Shown: positions 7,634 through 15,629, counted from the first letter of the stretch. The stretch is 64,000 nucleotides of DNA from Flavobacterium sp. ASV13 (GCF_000745775.1 NZ_JQJY01000002.1:186001-250000), one strand, 5' to 3'. Numbers and translations: made by a program. The notes: generated from the letters alone by a model not told the origin.

Positions 7634-8734
7634 TTATAGCCAGACTGCTTCTTTATTTTTGATTTTATCAGCTACTTTTAAAATATCGGTTATAATTCCT
7701 CTCGAAATTGCCTGTCTACAAGGTGATGCTCCTTGTATCACAATTGGAACATCTGCATAAGATTGGGTATAAATTTCGAAAATCGCATCTGAACCTTTTA
7801 ATTGTCCAATTGGAGATGTTACAGGTTCAGAAACCAATTTTACTTCCAGAGTATTTTTTTCGACATCAAATTCGCCCACATATCGCAAAACATGATTTTC
7901 TGCTTGAGTGATTTTTGCAATTTTATACGATCGATCGACTGCCTCCTTATTTAGTATTCCATTTTTTTCCAGATGTTCTTCTCTTATTATAGAATTGATT
8001 TTTATATCAGAAAATTCAAATTCTTTCCCGATTTCACGTGTCAGAATCAGTAATTTTCTGGCGGTATCATTTCCTGATAAATCTTCTTTAAAAGTCGAAC
8101 GCATTAATCCAAGAAGGCTGGCATCTTTCAAAATTGACGAAAAAGAATTTTCTTCAGCCGAAAATCGGTTAAATACATAACTTAAATGATCTGAAAAAAC
8201 GCCTCTGATCTTCGTGATTTTTTCGCCCGAATAATACAAATCTCTCAAGGTCTGCAAAACCGGAAATCCTGTATCAACCGATGTTTCATACAAAAACTCT
8301 TTGTCGTATTTTTTTAGATTTTCTCTCAGCTGTTTATAAAGATCTATTGGGAGCGTATTGGCTTTCTTATTTACCGCAACAATATTAAATCCGTTTTCGA
8401 TCAATGTATTGTAATGACTTATTAGTTCGTCGCTTGCAGTAGCATCAACGGCTATTAAATTTTCGAATTCATTTTCTTTAGCAAACGTTATAATATCTTC
8501 TACTCTGAAAGGCACGGCTAATTCTCTGAAATTGGTTTCCCATGAATAACCTACGCCTTCTTTCTCGAAAAAAGCAACGGTTGAATTCGTTATTATCGGA
8601 AAATGAAAATCGACATTTTTGCTTTGCAGAAAAAACTCCTGACTTTCAATAATCTGATTGATCAGCGTGCTTCCGATATTTCCAATCCCAAAAAGAATAA
8701 TATTTATTTTAAGCTTTGACATAATTTCTCGCAT
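7634..8734 (-). CDS. homoserine-dehydrogenase-like protein lacking the substrate-binding Glu
   Basis: A 366-residue stand-alone relative of the homoserine dehydrogenase half of thrA, clearly alignable along its length. The dinucleotide loop LFGIGNIGS (14-22), Lys123 in VNKKANT, and Asp223 and Lys227 in GNDTARK are kept. The NGYTEPDP motif is replaced by LGLMRSTF, putting Arg212 where the catalytic/substrate Glu should be, and GVFSGTLSY has become GVFSDHLSY. It may act on another substrate, be regulatory, or be inactive. It lies between metY and the leader-2 unit, after metY's terminator. A second ATG four codons in (MSKLKIN) is an equally good start. Confidence 0.8.
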   Translation of the reverse strand: MREIMSKLKINIILFGIGNIGSTLINQIIESQEFFLQSKNVDFHFPIITNSTVAFFEKEGVGYSWETNFRELAVPFRVEDIITFAKENEFENLIAVDATASDELISHYNTLIENGFNIVAVNKKANTLPIDLYKQLRENLKKYDKEFLYETSVDTGFPVLQTLRDLYYSGEKITKIRGVFSDHLSYVFNRFSAEENSFSSILKDASLLGLMRSTFKEDLSGNDTARKLLILTREIGKEFEFSDIKINSIIREEHLEKNGILNKEAVDRSYKIAKITQAENHVLRYVGEFDVEKNTLEVKLVSEPVTSPIGQLKGSDAIFEIYTQSYADVPIVIQGASPCRQAISRGIITDILKVADKIKNKEAVWL

Positions 8735-8844
8735 TTTAACTATTTAACCATATAAGTATATAAGTTCATTTTAACACACCTTAATGCATTACTCCTATAT
8801 ATACCTTATATGGTTCCATTTTTATTTATAGTTCTTTTTCATAA

Positions 8845-8880
8845 AAAATCACCCTTAGCAGCACCACACTGCTAAAGGCA
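8845..8880 (-). terminator. intrinsic terminator of metY
   Basis: Minus strand: CCTTTAGCAG pairs with CTGCTAAGGG (10 bp, one G-T) around TGTGGTG, followed by TGATTTTTT. Confidence 0.8.
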
Positions 8881-8906
8881 ATTTTTCAAACAAAAAACAA
8901 AAAAAC

Positions 8907-10211
8907 CTAATTTTTATTGATACTGTATTGCGCTACTGTCACGCTTTCAAAAACCGCTTTTAAATCAGCGATTAAATCTTCAATATCTTCGATTCCAACA
9001 GAAAGTCGGACTAAATCTTTAGAAACACCTGTTGCCAATTGATCTTCTTCAGACAATTGCTGGTGCGTTGTGCTTGCTGGGTGAATAATCAATGATTTTG
9101 TGTCACCAATATTGGCTAATAATGAGAACAACTTCGTTTCGTCAACCACTTTTTTCGCCGCATCAAAACCTCCTTTTAATCCAAAAGTGATAATACCGCT
9201 TTGTCCTTCAGGAAGATATTGCTTCGCTAAATCATAATATTTATTCGATTTCAGACCTGGATAATTTACCCAAACTACCTCATCTTGTTTTTCAAGCCAT
9301 TCAGCCAAGGCCAAAGCATTTTCACTGTGTTTTTTAATTCGGATTGGCAAAGTTTCTAATCCCTGAATAATCTGAAAAGCATTAAACGGACTCAAAGCTG
9401 CGCCAAAATCACGCAAACCTTCAATTCGTGCTTTTGCAATAAAAGCTGCATTTCCTAAAGCTTCATGATATACTAATCCGTGATATCCTGCAGAAGGTTC
9501 TGTAAATTCAGGGAATTTTCCGTTAGACCAGTCAAAAGTTCCGGCATCAATAATAGCGCCTCCTAATGACGTTCCGTTTCCGGCTATATATTTTGTTAAG
9601 GAATGAATCACAATATCGGCACCATATTTAATAGGGTTTAATAAATAAGGTGTCGCAACTGTATTATCTACTATAAAAGGCACTTTGAATGCTTTGGCTT
9701 CCGCCGAAATTCCTTTTAGATCCAATACATCTAATTTTGGATTTCCTAATGATTCTACAAAGAAAGCTCTGGTATTTTCTTTTGCTGCTTTAGTGAAGTT
9801 TTCTGGTTTTGAAGGATCTACAAAAGTGGTTGTGATTCCTAATCGCGGTAATGTTACACTTAGTAAGTTATAAGTCCCGCCGTATAAACTGTTTGATGCT
9901 ACGATATGATCACCTGCTCTTAACAAAGTCAATAAAGTTGTTGAAATTGCCGATGCTCCAGATGCTGTAACTACAGCTCCAATACCACCTTCAAGCGCAG
10001 CTAGCCTCTGTTCTAAAACATCATTTGTTGGGTTATTTAATCTTGTGTAAATAAATCCGGCTTCAGCAAGACCAAATAAATTGGCGGCATGATCAGCATT
10101 ATTAAATACATATGATGACGTTTGATAAATTGGCACTGCTCTTGTTCCTGCATTTTTAGTAATATCGTGTCCTGCGTGTAGTGCGTTTGTTGCAAATTTT
10201 TGTGTACTCAT
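8907..10211 (-). CDS. metY: O-acetylhomoserine aminocarboxypropyltransferase (sulfhydrylase)
   Basis: A 434-residue PLP enzyme of the MetY group, about 40 residues longer than the MetZ/MetB paralogue at 1205-2377. The PLP lysine is Lys207 in HSLTKYIAGNG. The MetY-type insert after it (GTFDWSNGKFPEFTEPSAGYHGLVY, written here only as its position, about 222-246) is present. It makes homocysteine from O-acetylhomoserine and sulfide in the cytosol. It lies about 80 bp after the 61-residue ORF with no promoter or terminator seen between, so the leader peptide/terminator at 10503-10648 probably controls both. Confidence 0.92.
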   Translation of the reverse strand: MSTQKFATNALHAGHDITKNAGTRAVPIYQTSSYVFNNADHAANLFGLAEAGFIYTRLNNPTNDVLEQRLAALEGGIGAVVTASGASAISTTLLTLLRAGDHIVASNSLYGGTYNLLSVTLPRLGITTTFVDPSKPENFTKAAKENTRAFFVESLGNPKLDVLDLKGISAEAKAFKVPFIVDNTVATPYLLNPIKYGADIVIHSLTKYIAGNGTSLGGAIIDAGTFDWSNGKFPEFTEPSAGYHGLVYHEALGNAAFIAKARIEGLRDFGAALSPFNAFQIIQGLETLPIRIKKHSENALALAEWLEKQDEVVWVNYPGLKSNKYYDLAKQYLPEGQSGIITFGLKGGFDAAKKVVDETKLFSLLANIGDTKSLIIHPASTTHQQLSEEDQLATGVSKDLVRLSVGIEDIEDLIADLKAVFESVTVAQYSINKN

Positions 10212-10290
10212 GATTTCTTAATTTTTTAAATATTGTTGATACTATATATTATATTGATATTGTTTTTTTGAAATTGATGCTGAAACTCCT

Positions 10291-10476
10291 TTAAACAAAA
10301 AAGCTTTCTTGTTCTTCGAGATCATACATTTGGAATAATAATGATCTTTGGGCTTTTATCTTCTGCTCTGCATTTATTCGTACAACTTCTCTACTTATAT
10401 CTTCTGATTTATTATTATTTTTCTGAGAATCGTTTCTCAATAAATACTCTATTGCGATTGAATTTAGTGTTTTCAT
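10291..10476 (-). CDS. 61-residue protein of unknown function preceding metY
   Basis: A small hydrophilic protein, unrecognised. It ends SLLFQMYDLEEQESFFV, matching the C-terminal pattern of the 67-residue protein at 6870-7073, and starts MKTLNSIAIEYLL. The middle is rich in Asn, Lys and Glu. It is the first gene after a Met/Cys leader attenuator and is followed by metY, apparently in one transcript. Possibilities are an accessory or regulatory subunit of a sulfur enzyme, or a second regulatory peptide. It is not simply a leader, because Met and Cys codons are not concentrated in it. Confidence 0.6.
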   Translation of the reverse strand: MKTLNSIAIEYLLRNDSQKNNNKSEDISREVVRINAEQKIKAQRSLLFQMYDLEEQESFFV

Positions 10477-10502
10477 AATTTGAAAATTTAAGTGTTGAAA
10501 TT

Positions 10503-10539
10503 AAAAAAGCCCTTTCGGATGGCTACCAAAAGGGCTTTT
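10503..10539 (-). terminator. attenuator terminator between leader peptide 1 and the 61-residue ORF/metY
   Basis: Minus strand: AGCCCTTTTGG pairs with CCGAAAGGGCT (near-perfect) and is followed by TTTTTT. Just upstream TTTTAG (10553-10548) can pair with CTAAAA (10541-10536), whose 3' arm overlaps the terminator's 5' arm. This gives a candidate antiterminator. Confidence 0.85.
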
Positions 10540-10567
10540 AGTTCTAACTAAAACCAAGATTTAACTT

Positions 10568-10648
10568 TTACTTTTGGCAACAGCAAATTGGGATGCACAT
10601 TTGCATCATCTGACAACACATCACCATATTATTTGCTATTGTTTTCAT
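10568..10648 (-). CDS. leader peptide 1 (26 residues, 6 Met and 6 Cys)
   Basis: An ATG-to-TAA ORF of 26 codons. It begins MKTIANN and continues MVMCCQMMQMC, then IPICCCQK. Six Met and six Cys in 26 residues is far outside chance. It sits between a good TAnnTTT-type promoter and a strong terminator, upstream of the 61-residue ORF and metY. The candidate antiterminator starts about 13 nt after the stop codon, where a ribosome pausing at the stop would mask it. All of this fits translation-coupled attenuation responding to Met/Cys-tRNA charging. Expression is inferred. Confidence 0.8.
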   Translation of the reverse strand: MKTIANNMVMCCQMMQMCIPICCCQK

Positions 10649-10699
10649 TTATATAATAATTGAATTGTTTCTTTTTTAAACTCGACTAATTCGATAGAG

Positions 10700-10731
10700 T
10701 AAATGTAATATTTATTTATTTAACAGCCAAA
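10700..10731 (-). promoter_or_regulatory. promoter for leader peptide 1 / metY unit
   Basis: Minus strand TACATTTA (10707-10700) matches TAnnTTTG in 7 of 8 positions, with TTTGG (10731-10727) at -33 spacing. The start would be about 45-50 nt before the leader ATG. Confidence 0.6.
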
Positions 10732-10799
10732 TAAAATTTTGATATTTAACGTTAAAATTTTATTTGGCCACGTAAATACTGACTTCCCTTTTAAAAATT

Positions 10800-10991
10800 G
10801 GCCACAGATTATACTGATTAAACCGATTATGACAGGTTTTCTCTTTTATTTAATGTAATACTGAACCTATGTATTATCAAAACCATTTATAAGTTGAAAA
10901 ATTTAGCCACTCCCGATAGCTATCGGGATAAAAAGATTACATTGATTTTAAAAATCAGTGCTAATTCATTTAATCAGTAAAATCTGTGGCC
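10800..10991. repeat. intergenic element bounded by 23-bp inverted repeats
   Basis: GGCCACAGATTATACTGATT at the left (10800) is repeated inverted at the right (10991-10969) with 22 of 23 matches. The interior holds no ORF and contains the palindrome at 10911-10928. A related, less perfect element is at 17319-17408. It resembles dispersed flavobacterial intergenic repeats or a small non-autonomous element. Confidence 0.6.
10911..10928. repeat. 18-bp perfect palindrome TCCCGATAGCTATCGGGA, copy 2
   Basis: A fully self-complementary 18-mer inside the 10800-10991 element. It matches the copy at 2986-3003 in 17 of 18 bases. Confidence 0.6.
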
Positions 10992-11001
10992 TATATTTTT
11001 T

Positions 11002-13848
11002 TTAGAATTTAAAGCTCAAACGTGCAAAACCAAATCTTCCGTTCAGTCCAAATTGCGATACTGCTCTTGAATATGCAAACTGATTTGCATTGCTTAAATC
11101 TGTACTTGGTGCCGGAGACAACGTTGGAGTTGTATTTGTAAAGGCCGGAGTTGCTGGATTATTTCTGTCCGGATAAACATCTCCTATATTATTAAACCCA
11201 ATTGTTGCTCTAAAATGTTCGTTGATTTGATATCCTAAAGATAAATCTGTAACTAATTTTGCGCTGTATTCCGGGTGCTCATACACAGATGAAAATCCAT
11301 CTAAATTCACATCAGTCGCTCCTGGATCTGTCACTTTTCCAAAATAGCTGTTTCTTAAATAAATGTCCAGTTTCTTAATACTGAAAGTTGTCATTAAGTT
11401 CGCTTTCAATCTCGGAATTGCTTCTTCTAAATACACTCTGCTTGACTCCGGAAAAAATGAATATTTATAAGGTTCACCACCTGCATCAATAATAGATTGC
11501 GGTACATTTAAATCTCCTACTCTTTTCGTTTCATTGTAGCTTAAAGCCAAATCATTTCTGATAATAAAATCTGGAATAACATCATATTTCTGAGAAATTA
11601 CCAAATCAATTCCTTTTGTTTCAGAGTTGATTCCATTCGTCCAAAATGACGCTCTTTCAACTCCTTTTGTGTCAAATGCTTGTTGGAATAAAGTCAGTGC
11701 TTCCGCTTGTTCAGGACTTGTAGCTGCAGCAATTTGAGCATCTGTTGGTCTAGAATATTGACCAGTCAAAACGATTCTGTCGTCGATTCTTGTAAAATAA
11801 GCATCTGTTGCAATTGTTATGTTTGCCTCCGGAATTTTAAATGTAAATCCTGTACTGATGCTTTTTGATTTTTCAGGTTTTAGGTTTTCAACACCAATAC
11901 TTTTTGCTGCTTCTGAATCATTTGTAAAATAACCCACCTGATATGGCGATCCATTTATAAATTGAGTCGAACTTGATTCAAAATATTTTTGCTGTAATGA
12001 TGGCGCTCTAAAACCAGTTTGTCCAGAAATTCTCCAGTTGATATTTTCATTCAGTTTTAAAAGAGACGCTAATTTGAAAATAGTTGTGCTTCCAAAATCA
12101 GAATAATTTTCATAACGCAATGCTCCATTTACAAGCCATTTTTCTGTTACATTTAATTCCAAATCAAGATATGCTGCGCCACTATTTCTATTTTTTTCTT
12201 TCGCATCTGATGGTTGAAACCCTGAAAATCCCTGCGCCCCTGCTCCACGTTTGTTCCCAAAAAAGTCGGTAACAATTAATGGCGAATTACTTGGCAGAAT
12301 TCCCGAAACCAAAGCTCCATTTACATCATACAAACCATAAGAAGCTTCTTCTCCTTGTTTTATTTGGTAATTTTCATATCTAAATTCCCCTCCGAAAGCA
12401 ACATTCAAACCAGCAAGAACATCATATTTTCTGGTAAAATCTAAATTGGTTGTACTTTGCAAAAACGAAACTTTTCCTGCATCAAAACTAAAAGGAGAAT
12501 TGGTTCCCAAAGTTGCATTTATGGTATTGTTTACATCATATTGAAAAGAATTTGTTCCGAGGTTCGTGCTGAAATCAGTATCAAATCCGAATAATTCTGT
12601 ATTCACTCCAACGGCAGCAGAAGCATCTAAAATCTTTGACTCAATTTCTGGCAGAAATCCGTTTTGATACACCTGAGTAAAAGTTCCTGAACCATTTGGA
12701 AGTCTGTTGAAAGCATATGATTTCCCATTTCTATACGATATCCCTCCAAAAGAATAAAGAGAAGTCGTTTCTGTCAAAGGATATTTTGCATTATAATAAG
12801 CCTGACCCGATGCCAATTCTGACTGTCCAACGCTCATATTATAATCACTTCTCTGCTGACCTCTGTATTGAAGCTCATTATTGGTTACATCAAAATTCAA
12901 TGCTGTCTGCATTTGTGCAATTGTTGTTGCGCCCGCGATTGCATTTTGCTGAGCAGTAGTAAAATAGCCTACCTGTGGTGCATATTGTTTTAAAGAGCTT
13001 AAAATTTGCGCCGAATTTGGAGTTGAGTTAATATTACTGAATAGCGAGTTGATTTGAACACCGTTTTGTGCAGCTCTATTTTCAACGGCATTGTAAGCGT
13101 TAAAAATAGCATTACTTCTAATGCCGGCTCTGCTTGTTGCTTCTCTAGTTACGGCACTTGCCGTAACATTTAGGAAACTTCCAGGTTTTCCTAATGAAGT
13201 TCCGTAATTTAAATCAACTTGCAGTGTTTGCCCATCAGCTCCGCCTTTGAAATCATTAGATCCAGAAGATAAATTAGCTCCGTACTGAATTCCGCCCGAA
13301 ATAAAATTAGCATTCTTTTTAAGAACAATATTAATTACTCCCGCAATTGCATCAGAACCATATTGTGCAGCTGCTCCATCTCTTAAAACTTCGATTCGGT
13401 CAATTGCAAAAGATGGTATAGCGTTTAAATCTGTACCAACAGAACCTCTTCCTGGTGAACCATTTATATTTACCAAAGCACTTGTATGTCTTCGTTTTCC
13501 GTTCACTAAAATCAAAACCTGATCGGGTCCCAATCCTCTTAATTGAGCCGGATCAACGTGATCTGTTGCATCTGCCGTTGATGTAGGATTACTAGTAAAT
13601 GACGGTGCAACATAATTTAAAATTTGAGTTACGCTTGTTTGCGGCGCTCCTTTTGTAATTTCAGTAATACTAAAAACATCAACGGGAACCGGAACATCCG
13701 TTTTTACTCTGTTTTTACTTCTAGATCCCACAATCGTAACTTCTGATAATTCATTATTTTTTAGCGTATCCTGCTCAGTTTTGTTTTCCTGTGCATAAAT
13801 TCCTGAAAATGTCAAGATACTTAAAAAGGCTAGTACATTTTTTTTCAT
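11002..13848 (-). CDS. TonB-dependent outer-membrane receptor, probably for a sulfur/methionine source
   Basis: A 948-residue receptor with a signal peptide (MKKNVLAFLSILTFSGIYAQ). A plug domain at about 45-185 contains LRGLGPDQVLILVNGKRR and IEVLRDGAAAQYGSDAIAGV. A large beta-barrel follows, ending in the aromatic strand GFARLSFKF. It has no N-terminal carboxypeptidase-like domain and no SusD partner next to it. The ligand is not readable from the sequence. However, a Met/Cys-rich leader peptide and terminator directly precede it, and it lies between metY and metK. I infer uptake of methionine, a peptide or another organosulfur compound. Confidence 0.88.
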   Translation of the reverse strand: MKKNVLAFLSILTFSGIYAQENKTEQDTLKNNELSEVTIVGSRSKNRVKTDVPVPVDVFSITEITKGAPQTSVTQILNYVAPSFTSNPTSTADATDHVDPAQLRGLGPDQVLILVNGKRRHTSALVNINGSPGRGSVGTDLNAIPSFAIDRIEVLRDGAAAQYGSDAIAGVINIVLKKNANFISGGIQYGANLSSGSNDFKGGADGQTLQVDLNYGTSLGKPGSFLNVTASAVTREATSRAGIRSNAIFNAYNAVENRAAQNGVQINSLFSNINSTPNSAQILSSLKQYAPQVGYFTTAQQNAIAGATTIAQMQTALNFDVTNNELQYRGQQRSDYNMSVGQSELASGQAYYNAKYPLTETTSLYSFGGISYRNGKSYAFNRLPNGSGTFTQVYQNGFLPEIESKILDASAAVGVNTELFGFDTDFSTNLGTNSFQYDVNNTINATLGTNSPFSFDAGKVSFLQSTTNLDFTRKYDVLAGLNVAFGGEFRYENYQIKQGEEASYGLYDVNGALVSGILPSNSPLIVTDFFGNKRGAGAQGFSGFQPSDAKEKNRNSGAAYLDLELNVTEKWLVNGALRYENYSDFGSTTIFKLASLLKLNENINWRISGQTGFRAPSLQQKYFESSSTQFINGSPYQVGYFTNDSEAAKSIGVENLKPEKSKSISTGFTFKIPEANITIATDAYFTRIDDRIVLTGQYSRPTDAQIAAATSPEQAEALTLFQQAFDTKGVERASFWTNGINSETKGIDLVISQKYDVIPDFIIRNDLALSYNETKRVGDLNVPQSIIDAGGEPYKYSFFPESSRVYLEEAIPRLKANLMTTFSIKKLDIYLRNSYFGKVTDPGATDVNLDGFSSVYEHPEYSAKLVTDLSLGYQINEHFRATIGFNNIGDVYPDRNNPATPAFTNTTPTLSPAPSTDLSNANQFAYSRAVSQFGLNGRFGFARLSFKF

Positions 13849-13908
13849 TTCTTTTTACTGGATTAGTTAATGTTTTGGCTTAAAAAAATTAAAGTTTTTC
13901 ATTTTGAG

Positions 13909-13941
13909 CAAAAAAAAACCTCTGCGACCTGCAGAGGTTTC
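13909..13941 (-). terminator. attenuator terminator between leader peptide 3 and the TonB receptor
   Basis: Minus strand: AACCTCTGC pairs perfectly with GCAGAGGTT around AGGTC and runs into TTTTTT. The 5' arm CTCTGC (13936-13931) is also complementary to GCAGAG inside the leader ORF (13981-13976), giving a mutually exclusive antiterminator. Confidence 0.88.
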
Positions 13942-13963
13942 TATATCTATTTTTGAAAAAAAA

Positions 13964-14032
13964 TTACAACAGAGTCTCTGCGGAAAGTTCCGGCATCATA
14001 CAAGACATCATATTACAAACTGTTAATTTCAT
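13964..14032 (-). CDS. leader peptide 3 (22 residues, Met/Cys-rich)
   Basis: An ATG-to-TAA ORF of 22 codons: MKLTVCNMMSCMMP followed by ELSAETLL. Met is at 1, 8, 9, 12 and 13 and Cys at 6 and 11. Codons 18-19 (GCA GAG) form the antiterminator arm. A ribosome stalled on codons 8-13 would leave this arm free to pair with the terminator, while one reaching the stop would cover it. This is the geometry of classical attenuation, here upstream of a transport gene. Translation is inferred. Confidence 0.78.
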   Translation of the reverse strand: MKLTVCNMMSCMMPELSAETLL

Positions 14033-14055
14033 TTGTTTCTGTTATTTTAACGAGG

Positions 14056-14088
14056 CAAAGTTGCGAACTATTTTTCAACTAGCCAAAC
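14056..14088 (-). promoter_or_regulatory. promoter for leader peptide 3 / TonB receptor
   Basis: Minus strand CAACTTTG (14063-14056) fits TAnnTTTG except for the first base, with TTTGG at about 14087 as -33. The start would be some 20 nt before the leader ATG. It is divergent from the metK promoter. Confidence 0.55.
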
Positions 14089-14176
14089 AAAAAGCAAAAT
14101 ATTTTCTATTACCCTATCAAACTAATATACTTCTGTTAAATTTCTCTTTAAAAAAATAAAAAAAGTTGAACTTTAA

Positions 14177-14206
14177 TTTGCAAATCAAAATGGTTTTATA
14201 CCTTTG
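14177..14206 (+). promoter_or_regulatory. metK promoter
   Basis: TACCTTTG (14199-14206) matches the flavobacterial -7 box exactly, with TTTG at 14177-14180 at about 18 bp spacing. Transcription would start roughly at 14210-14213, just before the riboswitch. Confidence 0.75.
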
Positions 14207-14216
14207 CACCCGAATA

Positions 14217-14329
14217 CAGAGGAAAAATTTGAACTGATTGCAACCTCTTCATAATGAAATGGTTCGTTATGAGTGCCGGGAGATTAATTTCGGCAGTAAA
14301 AAATGCTAAAGCAGAAACTCTCCTTTAGC
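14217..14329 (+). ncRNA. SAM-II-like riboswitch with long loop, upstream of metK
   Basis: GAGG (14219-14222) pairs with CCTC (14244-14247) around ATTTGAACTGATTGCAA, which closely follows the SAM-II P1 loop. After an insertion holding two hairpins (TCATAA/TTATGA and TGCCG/CGGCA) comes AATGCTAAAGCAG, the SAM-II 3' strand. CTG (14234-14236) can pair with CAG (14312-14314) as the pseudoknot. The inserted loop matches the long-loop SAM-II variant I recall from Bacteroidota. GCTAAAG (14305-14311) can instead pair with CTTTAGC (14323-14329), a possible off/on switch. Confidence 0.8.
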
Positions 14330-14378
14330 CCTTTTTAGCAATTATTTTCCTCGCTTAATTTTAATTTAATACATTATT

Positions 14379-15629
14379 ATGGCTTATTTATTTACGTCAG
14401 AATCTGTTAGTGAAGGGCATCCAGACAAAGTTGCAGATCAAATTTCGGATGCATTAATTGACAACTTTTTGGCATTTGACGCTGATTCAAAAGTAGCTTG
14501 TGAAACATTAGTTACAACAGGTCAGGTTATTTTAGCAGGTGAAGTAAAATCGAATACTTATCTTGATGTTCAGCAAATTGCACGTGAGGTAATCCGTAAA
14601 ATTGGATATACTAAAAGTGAATATATGTTTGAAGCGAATTCTTGTGGAATTCTTTCAGCAATTCACGAGCAGTCTGCAGACATTAATCAAGGTGTTGACA
14701 GAGCTAAGCCAGAAGAGCAAGGTGCAGGAGATCAAGGAATGATGTTTGGTTACGCTACAAACGAAACGGAAAACTTCATGCCATTGGCACTTGATTTATC
14801 TCACAAATTATTACAAGAGTTAGCTATTTTAAGACGTGAAAACAAAGAAATCACGTACTTACGTCCAGATGCTAAATCTCAGGTAACTTTAGAATACAGC
14901 GACGATAACAAACCAACTCGTATTGACGCGATTGTTATCTCAACTCAACATGATGATTTTGATGAAGAAGCTACAATGTTAGCTAAAATCAAAAAAGATA
15001 TTATCGAAATTCTTATTCCAAGAATTATCGCTAAAAACCCAGAACACGCACATTTATTCAACGATAAAATCAACTACCATATTAACCCAACAGGAAAATT
15101 CGTTATTGGAGGACCTCACGGAGATACTGGTTTAACAGGAAGAAAAATTATTGTTGATACTTACGGTGGAAAAGGTGCTCACGGTGGTGGTGCATTCTCT
15201 GGAAAAGATCCAAGTAAAGTAGATAGAAGTGCTGCTTATGCAACTCGTCATATCGCTAAAAACTTAGTTGCTGCAGGTGTTGCTGATGAAATCTTAGTTC
15301 AGGTTTCTTACGCAATTGGAGTTGCTGAGCCAATGGGTATTTTCATTGAAACTTATGGAACTTCTAAAGTAAACTTAACTAACGGTGAAATCGCTAAAAA
15401 AGTAGAAGCTATCTTTGATATGCGTCCTTACTTTATCGAGCAACGTTTGAAATTAAGAAACCCTATCTATAGCGAAACTGCTGCTTACGGACACATGGGA
15501 CGCAAACCAGAAACTGTAACTAAAACTTTCTCTGCTCCAGGTGGAAATGAAAAAACAGTTACTGTTGAATTGTTTACATGGGAAAAACTTGATTTTGTTG
15601 ACCAAGTTAAAGCTGCATTCGGATTGTAA
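14379..15629 (+). CDS. metK: S-adenosylmethionine synthetase
   Basis: A 416-residue enzyme making SAM from methionine and ATP. Signature segments are [15 protein letters not shown] near the start, [12 protein letters not shown] (ATP-binding loop region), [13 protein letters not shown] and [20 protein letters not shown] (phosphate-binding loop). Length is normal for bacterial MetK and no catalytic segment is missing. It is monocistronic, between a SAM-II-like riboswitch and an intrinsic terminator. That makes this a feedback loop in which the product represses its own synthesis. Confidence 0.97.
   Translation: MAYLFTSESVSEGHPDKVADQISDALIDNFLAFDADSKVACETLVTTGQVILAGEVKSNTYLDVQQIAREVIRKIGYTKSEYMFEANSCGILSAIHEQSADINQGVDRAKPEEQGAGDQGMMFGYATNETENFMPLALDLSHKLLQELAILRRENKEITYLRPDAKSQVTLEYSDDNKPTRIDAIVISTQHDDFDEEATMLAKIKKDIIEILIPRIIAKNPEHAHLFNDKINYHINPTGKFVIGGPHGDTGLTGRKIIVDTYGGKGAHGGGAFSGKDPSKVDRSAAYATRHIAKNLVAAGVADEILVQVSYAIGVAEPMGIFIETYGTSKVNLTNGEIAKKVEAIFDMRPYFIEQRLKLRNPIYSETAAYGHMGRKPETVTKTFSAPGGNEKTVTVELFTWEKLDFVDQVKAAFGL

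Noticed and set aside
8780..8830. Possible 12-codon ORF (MEPYKVYIGVMH) between metY and the homoserine-dehydrogenase paralogue, as a fourth leader
   Set aside because: Only two Met and no Cys, and no terminator follows it; the nearby terminator lies upstream and belongs to metY. It is probably a chance ORF in AT-rich repeats.
13953..14159. Plus-strand ORF of 68 codons opposite leader peptide 3
   Set aside because: It runs antisense through the leader and its promoter and has no ribosome-binding or codon support. The minus-strand Met/Cys leader with terminator explains the sequence far better.
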